From an uncultured Clostridia bacterium (lineage in GTDB: Bacteria; Bacillota; Clostridia; Oscillospirales; Ruminococcaceae): a stretch of 64,000 nt of DNA. The translations under genes were made by a program, and so were the position numbers. The notes beneath the pieces are model-generated. The model ran no database searches. It saw only the letters and a list, made by a program, of their open reading frames with translations, and was not told the DNA's origin. The stretch is taken from contig CAMCPM010000009.1 in assembly GCA_945876755.1 (NCBI GenBank), positions 40,313-104,312 of the forward strand. The letters run 5' to 3'. This document shows positions 59,587 to 64,000 of this stretch, one piece after another; the first letter of the stretch is position 1; every line of letters starts with the position of its first letter.

Positions 59587-60495
59587 ATGATAAAGGACAT
59601 TCAGCAGGAGATACTGCGCATAAAAAAGGAAAAGGGCATAACTATACTTGCCCACAGCTATCAGGCAGAGGAAATACAGGAGATCGCCGACTATACAGGC
59701 GACAGCTTCAGACTTTCCGAGCTTGCCAAAACCGACCCGAACGATACCGTGCTTATGTGCGGAGTACATTTTATGGCTGAGACCTGCAAGCTGCTTTCTC
59801 CGCAGAAAAAGGTCATTCTCGCAAAGGAGGGCTGCGGCTGTCCTATGGCGGAACAGCTCACTCCCGAAGAACTGAAAAGGCTTAAAAAGGAAAATCCCGA
59901 CCATACCGTTGTGGCGTATATAAATACCACAGCAGCGCTTAAAGCGGAGTGCGACGTGTGTGTAACGTCCGCATCGGCAGTTGAGATATGCAAAAAGATA
60001 GAGAATGACAAGATACTGTTTATTCCCGACTGCAACCTCGGCTCATTTGTAGCAAAGAGCCTGCCCGAAAAGCAGCTGAAGCTTATTCAGGGGGGCTGTC
60101 CGGTACACGCAGCGATCACCGAAGAGGAAGCCCTTGAAGCAAAGGCAAAGCACCCTAACGCCCTGCTGCTTGTCCACCCCGAATGTATTCCCGACGTGGC
60201 AAAGCACGCCGATTATGTAGGCTCAACAAGCGGCATCGTGAAATATGCAATGAACTCCGAAGCAAAGGAGTTTATTATCGGTACTGAAATTTCCATTGCC
60301 GAGCATCTCCAGTTTGTCTGTCCCGAAAAGGAGTTTTATCCGCTGTCAAAAAGACTTATCTGCGCCGATATGAAGCGCACCACACTTATGGACGTATATA
60401 AAGCGCTTAACGGCGGCGGACTTGAGATAAAGCTGTCTGACGAACTTATTGAGAAAGCTTCCGTCTGCATTGACCGTATGCTCAAAATGGGATAA
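59587..60495 (+). CDS. nadA: Quinolinate synthase
   Basis: ILAHSYQAEEIQEIADYTGDSFRLSELAKT; CGVHFMAETCKLLSPQKKV. Confidence 0.95.
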   Translation: MIKDIQQEILRIKKEKGITILAHSYQAEEIQEIADYTGDSFRLSELAKTDPNDTVLMCGVHFMAETCKLLSPQKKVILAKEGCGCPMAEQLTPEELKRLKKENPDHTVVAYINTTAALKAECDVCVTSASAVEICKKIENDKILFIPDCNLGSFVAKSLPEKQLKLIQGGCPVHAAITEEEALEAKAKHPNALLLVHPECIPDVAKHADYVGSTSGIVKYAMNSEAKEFIIGTEISIAEHLQFVCPEKEFYPLSKRLICADMKRTTLMDVYKALNGGGLEIKLSDELIEKASVCIDRMLKMG

Positions 60496-60554
60496 AAGTC
60501 TCAAAATAAAGCATTTTTTTGTGTATTTTGACTGTTTTTTATTTTATTTTCTTC

Positions 60555-60583
60555 TTGACCTTTGACGGTTTTTGAAGTATAAT
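60555..60583 (+). promoter_or_regulatory. Promoter of solute-binding protein gene
   Basis: TTGACC, 17-nt spacer, TATAAT. Confidence 0.7.
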
Positions 60584-60613
60584 AATTATATAAACTTTTT
60601 TAGGAGGTTAATT

Positions 60614-62110
60614 ATGAACAATACCAAGAAAATTCTTTCCGGTGTTCTTGCTCTGACAATGGCTGCCGGTTTTACTGCCTGCGGCGGCGATGACAGCGGA
60701 AGCACAGGCGGAAACAATGCAGGCGGCGGAAATGCAGGCGAAGAGACCACTACTGCTGAAATCGTTACTACTACTGCCGTAACAGTTGATATCAATACAG
60801 AAGGTCTGAAGGAAGATGAAGAAACGCTTATCGAAAACGCTATGACTCAGCTTCGTGACGCAGAACCTGAAAATAAAGAAGTAAAGTGGCTTGCACACTA
60901 TCCTATCAATCCCGGTACAAACGGTGCTTCAAAGGCTGTAGGCCTTGATATGTTTGAAAGAAAGTACGGCTGTACAGTTAAGGATTACTCCACAACATGG
61001 GAGAACCGCTATAACGACCTTTCTACATACGTTCTCGGCGGCGAGGGAATTGATATCTTCCCCGGCGACGATGTTTACAACTTCCCTAAGGGCATCATCA
61101 GCGGAATGTTCCAGCCTATTGATAGCTACATTGATATGAATTCCGCTATCTGGCAGAATACCAAAAATGCTATGGAGCTTTACAACTTCGGCGGCAAGCA
61201 CTTCTCACTCGTAACAAGCGTTACTGCCGAAGAGGTTGTTTTCTATAACAAAGCTACGATCGAAGCCAACGGTCTTGACGACCCGTGGGAGCTTTACAAG
61301 GCCGGCGAGTGGAACTGGGACAAGTTCAAGGAAATGCTTACCGAATTTGTTGATGAAGAGAACGACCAGTGGGGTCTTGACGGCTACTGGGCAGAGAACT
61401 CTCTCCTTCTTTCCTGCGGCGTTCCTACAGTAGGAAGCGTTAACGGTCAGCTGGTATGTAACCTCAACGACGCTACATTTGAAAAGGCAATGAACTTCCA
61501 GTATGACCTCTTTACAGCAGGTCTTGTATTCCCCAGAGAGCAGTTCACATGGCAGGAGCAGCCTCAGATGATGGGCGAGGGCAGACAGCTCTTCTATATT
61601 ATCGGACCATACGCTGTTGACGGCGCTCCCGAAACATGGACTCACAAGATCGAACCTGAGAACATAGGCGTTGCACCGGTTCCTTCACCGGCAGGCTCCA
61701 ACCCATATCAGGCTGCTAAGGTAAACGGTTATGCTCTCTGTAAGGGTGCTGCAAACCCCGAAGGTGCTGTACTCTTTGCTGAGTGTAATATCGTAGCAGG
61801 AAACGACGAGGGCACTATCGCAATCTCCGACAGAAAGAAGAAGGACGACTCCAAGCTTTCCGACGAGATCATCGCAAACCTCAAGGAGATCAACGAGCTT
61901 GCTGTTCAGTATCCTGTTGTTGACCTTGCTTCCGGCTGTTCAACAGATATCGCTTCCTACACAACACAGGGCGGCGATAATGTAGGTACAAGAGCTGCAC
62001 TTCACGGTACAGACTGGGCTTCCAACAGAGAGGCTATTGCAGATACGATCATTATGCTTGTTGACGAAGTAAATACAGAGCTTCAGGCAAAGGTTGCAGA
62101 GATGCAGTAA
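60614..62110 (+). CDS. ABC transporter extracellular solute-binding lipoprotein
   Basis: MNNTKKILSGVLALTMAAGFTACGGDD lipobox; family 1 SBP-like fold features. Confidence 0.85.
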   Translation: MNNTKKILSGVLALTMAAGFTACGGDDSGSTGGNNAGGGNAGEETTTAEIVTTTAVTVDINTEGLKEDEETLIENAMTQLRDAEPENKEVKWLAHYPINPGTNGASKAVGLDMFERKYGCTVKDYSTTWENRYNDLSTYVLGGEGIDIFPGDDVYNFPKGIISGMFQPIDSYIDMNSAIWQNTKNAMELYNFGGKHFSLVTSVTAEEVVFYNKATIEANGLDDPWELYKAGEWNWDKFKEMLTEFVDEENDQWGLDGYWAENSLLLSCGVPTVGSVNGQLVCNLNDATFEKAMNFQYDLFTAGLVFPREQFTWQEQPQMMGEGRQLFYIIGPYAVDGAPETWTHKIEPENIGVAPVPSPAGSNPYQAAKVNGYALCKGAANPEGAVLFAECNIVAGNDEGTIAISDRKKKDDSKLSDEIIANLKEINELAVQYPVVDLASGCSTDIASYTTQGGDNVGTRAALHGTDWASNREAIADTIIMLVDEVNTELQAKVAEMQ

Positions 62111-62136
62111 AATAAAAAATCTTATGCAAAATAAAT

Positions 62137-62171
62137 TTCAGGGGTATCATTACGATACCCCTGTTTTTTAA
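62137..62171. terminator. Terminator between convergent genes
   Basis: CAGGGGTATCATTACGATACCCCTGTTTTTTA. Confidence 0.85.
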
Positions 62172-62755
62172 TGTATGAACGCAAGAAGTATAAGAACAGC
62201 TCCGCAAAGCCAGCCGAGATTGATTTTCAGCGTTGAAATGATTTTTCGCCCCAGCAGACAGCCAATACATATAGAAAGCATACCTGCGGCAAAAGCTCCA
62301 AAGGCAAGAAGCGGAAGACATATTTCGCTGAGACCTGCGCTGACGCCTGTTACAAGGGAGTCTGCCGAAAGTGCAACTGCAAGTGTGACCGCTTCACGGG
62401 GGGATATGCTTTTGGAATTGTCCGTATCCGCCGCTGTACCGTCAAAAAACAGCATAACCGGATTGGTTTTCGGCGGACTTCTGCGGCTCAGCAGCCTTTT
62501 GAAGAAGTTCTGGAAAAGATTGAAAATTCCCAAAGCTATAAGCAGCATAAAGGAAATTATACCGCATACCGTTTCGGGAACGGCAAGCTTGATGATTTCC
62601 GCAAAGGCAACCGAGCAGGAAAGAAAAAGCGTCCCGATAAAGCTTATTATCACCGCCGAACGCAGCGGAATTTTAATTCCCGAACCGCCTATCCCGACAG
62701 CCGCCGCAAAGCTGTCGATACTTACCGCAGTTATAAGTAAAAGAATTTCTATCAT
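62168..62755 (-). CDS. YtaF-like (MntP-superfamily) membrane protein
   Basis: MIEILLLITAVSIDSFAAAVGIGGSGIKIPLRSAVIISFIGTLFLSCSVAFAE; AVALSADSLVTGVSAGL. Confidence 0.85.
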   Translation of the reverse strand: MIEILLLITAVSIDSFAAAVGIGGSGIKIPLRSAVIISFIGTLFLSCSVAFAEIIKLAVPETVCGIISFMLLIALGIFNLFQNFFKRLLSRRSPPKTNPVMLFFDGTAADTDNSKSISPREAVTLAVALSADSLVTGVSAGLSEICLPLLAFGAFAAGMLSICIGCLLGRKIISTLKINLGWLCGAVLILLAFIH

Positions 62756-62948
62756 TAAAAACCACACTCTTGAAAAATTATTGGCTTCTTACTTAACAGT
62801 TTATGATAAAAAATCCAAAAGGTGATTGACTATTTTAAAAATATGTGTTATTCTTATTATGTATATTCGATTGACAATTTAAATACTTGCCGTCGAAGTG
62901 CCTCTTCAGATTATATATTATGTTTCAGAAAAAACGGAGGTGTTTTTT

Positions 62949-63917
62949 ATGCCGCTAAAGGAAAGGGTTTTAGCTGTTCTTGAGGAAAATAAAGGAAAGA
63001 GCGTGTCGGGAAGTGAGATAGCACGCAGCGTCGGAATGACCAGAAGCGCTGTCTGGAAAGCCGTTAAAGCACTTCGCGAAGAAGGCTATACTATTTGTGC
63101 AGTCACAAATAAGGGCTATTGTCTTTCCGAAGAGAATGATTTTCTCAGCGAACAGTCTATTGTACCGAATTTGAGGACAAAAGATCTCGGCAGAAAAATT
63201 GACGTGTTTAAGACAATTGATTCTACAAACAACTTTGCCAAAAGCCTTGCACAGCTTGGCGCTGTTCACGGAACGACCGTTATTTCCGAGGTCCAGACGC
63301 AAGGCAAGGGCAGAATGGGCAGAAGCTTTTATTCTCCGCTTGGAATGGGTATATATATGAGCGTTATTCTCAGACCCGAGCTGTCTGTCGAACATTCTCT
63401 GCTTATCACTTCATGCGCAGCGGTAGCAGTTGCCGAAGCAATTGAAAGGGTATCAGGAATAGACTGCAAGATCAAGTGGGTAAACGATATATACGCAGGG
63501 AATAAAAAGCTCTGCGGAATACTTACCGAGGCTTCCGTAAATGTTGAACAGGGCGGACTTGAGTATGCTATCGTAGGTATGGGAATAAACGTCCAGAATG
63601 TTACATTCCCGAAAAATATTGCGGACATAGCCACATCTATACGGATGGAGTCGGGAAAATCCGTGTCAAGGGGAGTCCTTGCGGCTGAAGTACTGAACTG
63701 CCTTGAGGAACGGCTTGAAACTATCCGTGACAAGAGTTTCATTGAGGAATACCGCAAGCGTTCAAACGTTATCGGAAAGCGTATCGAGGTAACGCATAAC
63801 GAGGTTACAACAGCAATGGACTGTATAGGCATTGACGAGATCGGACGGCTTCTTGTGCGTCTTGACAGCGGCGAGGAAAAAGCGCTCATGTCAGGCACGG
63901 TAAGGCTCGTGGAGTAA
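62949..63917 (+). CDS. birA: Biotin--[acetyl-CoA-carboxylase] ligase / biotin operon repressor
   Basis: SGSEIARSVGMTRSAVWKAVKALREEGYTICAVTNKGYCL; TQGKGRMGRSFYSP. Confidence 0.95.
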   Translation: MPLKERVLAVLEENKGKSVSGSEIARSVGMTRSAVWKAVKALREEGYTICAVTNKGYCLSEENDFLSEQSIVPNLRTKDLGRKIDVFKTIDSTNNFAKSLAQLGAVHGTTVISEVQTQGKGRMGRSFYSPLGMGIYMSVILRPELSVEHSLLITSCAAVAVAEAIERVSGIDCKIKWVNDIYAGNKKLCGILTEASVNVEQGGLEYAIVGMGINVQNVTFPKNIADIATSIRMESGKSVSRGVLAAEVLNCLEERLETIRDKSFIEEYRKRSNVIGKRIEVTHNEVTTAMDCIGIDEIGRLLVRLDSGEEKALMSGTVRLVE

Positions 63918-64000
63918 AAAGCAAATATTCAGGCGGCATCTGATGTGAAGTGCCCCCTGTCAAGTAGACAGCTGAAAAAACAAAAGAATATTTAGAGTTT

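Overview
The window is a low/mid-GC Firmicutes chromosome segment, most likely a Ruminococcus-type Oscillospiraceae. That placement is an inference from gene content and from a cellobiose 2-epimerase-like protein close to the Ruminococcus enzyme. Most of it is ordinary core genome: fhs, nadE, aroK, SRP RNA-dnaX-ybaB-recR, acn-icd-rex, hydE-hydG-hydF, cca, ychF, topoisomerase A/B subunits, prmA, asnB, coaBC, coaX, secA, nadA, birA and four tRNAs. The most interesting unannotated item is at 19846-20146: a compact two-promoter locus with the layout of a type I toxin-antitoxin system (par/Fst-like). It encodes a 27-aa hydrophobic peptide with a lysine-rich tail and a convergent antisense RNA. The two transcripts share a bidirectional terminator hairpin and a direct repeat that lets the antisense RNA pair with the toxin Shine-Dalgarno/start region. 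Other signals: a modular palindromic repeat family (11431-11670, 16425-16662, 16765-16945, part at 43001-43079) with compensatory changes in several hairpin arms; a candidate H-type pseudoknot against a ribosome-binding site (34425-34467); a structured, terminator-bearing leader ahead of the [FeFe]-hydrogenase maturation operon; and a GH13-DUF1653 fusion. All calls come from reading the sequence and recalling protein families. No searches or folding programs were run.
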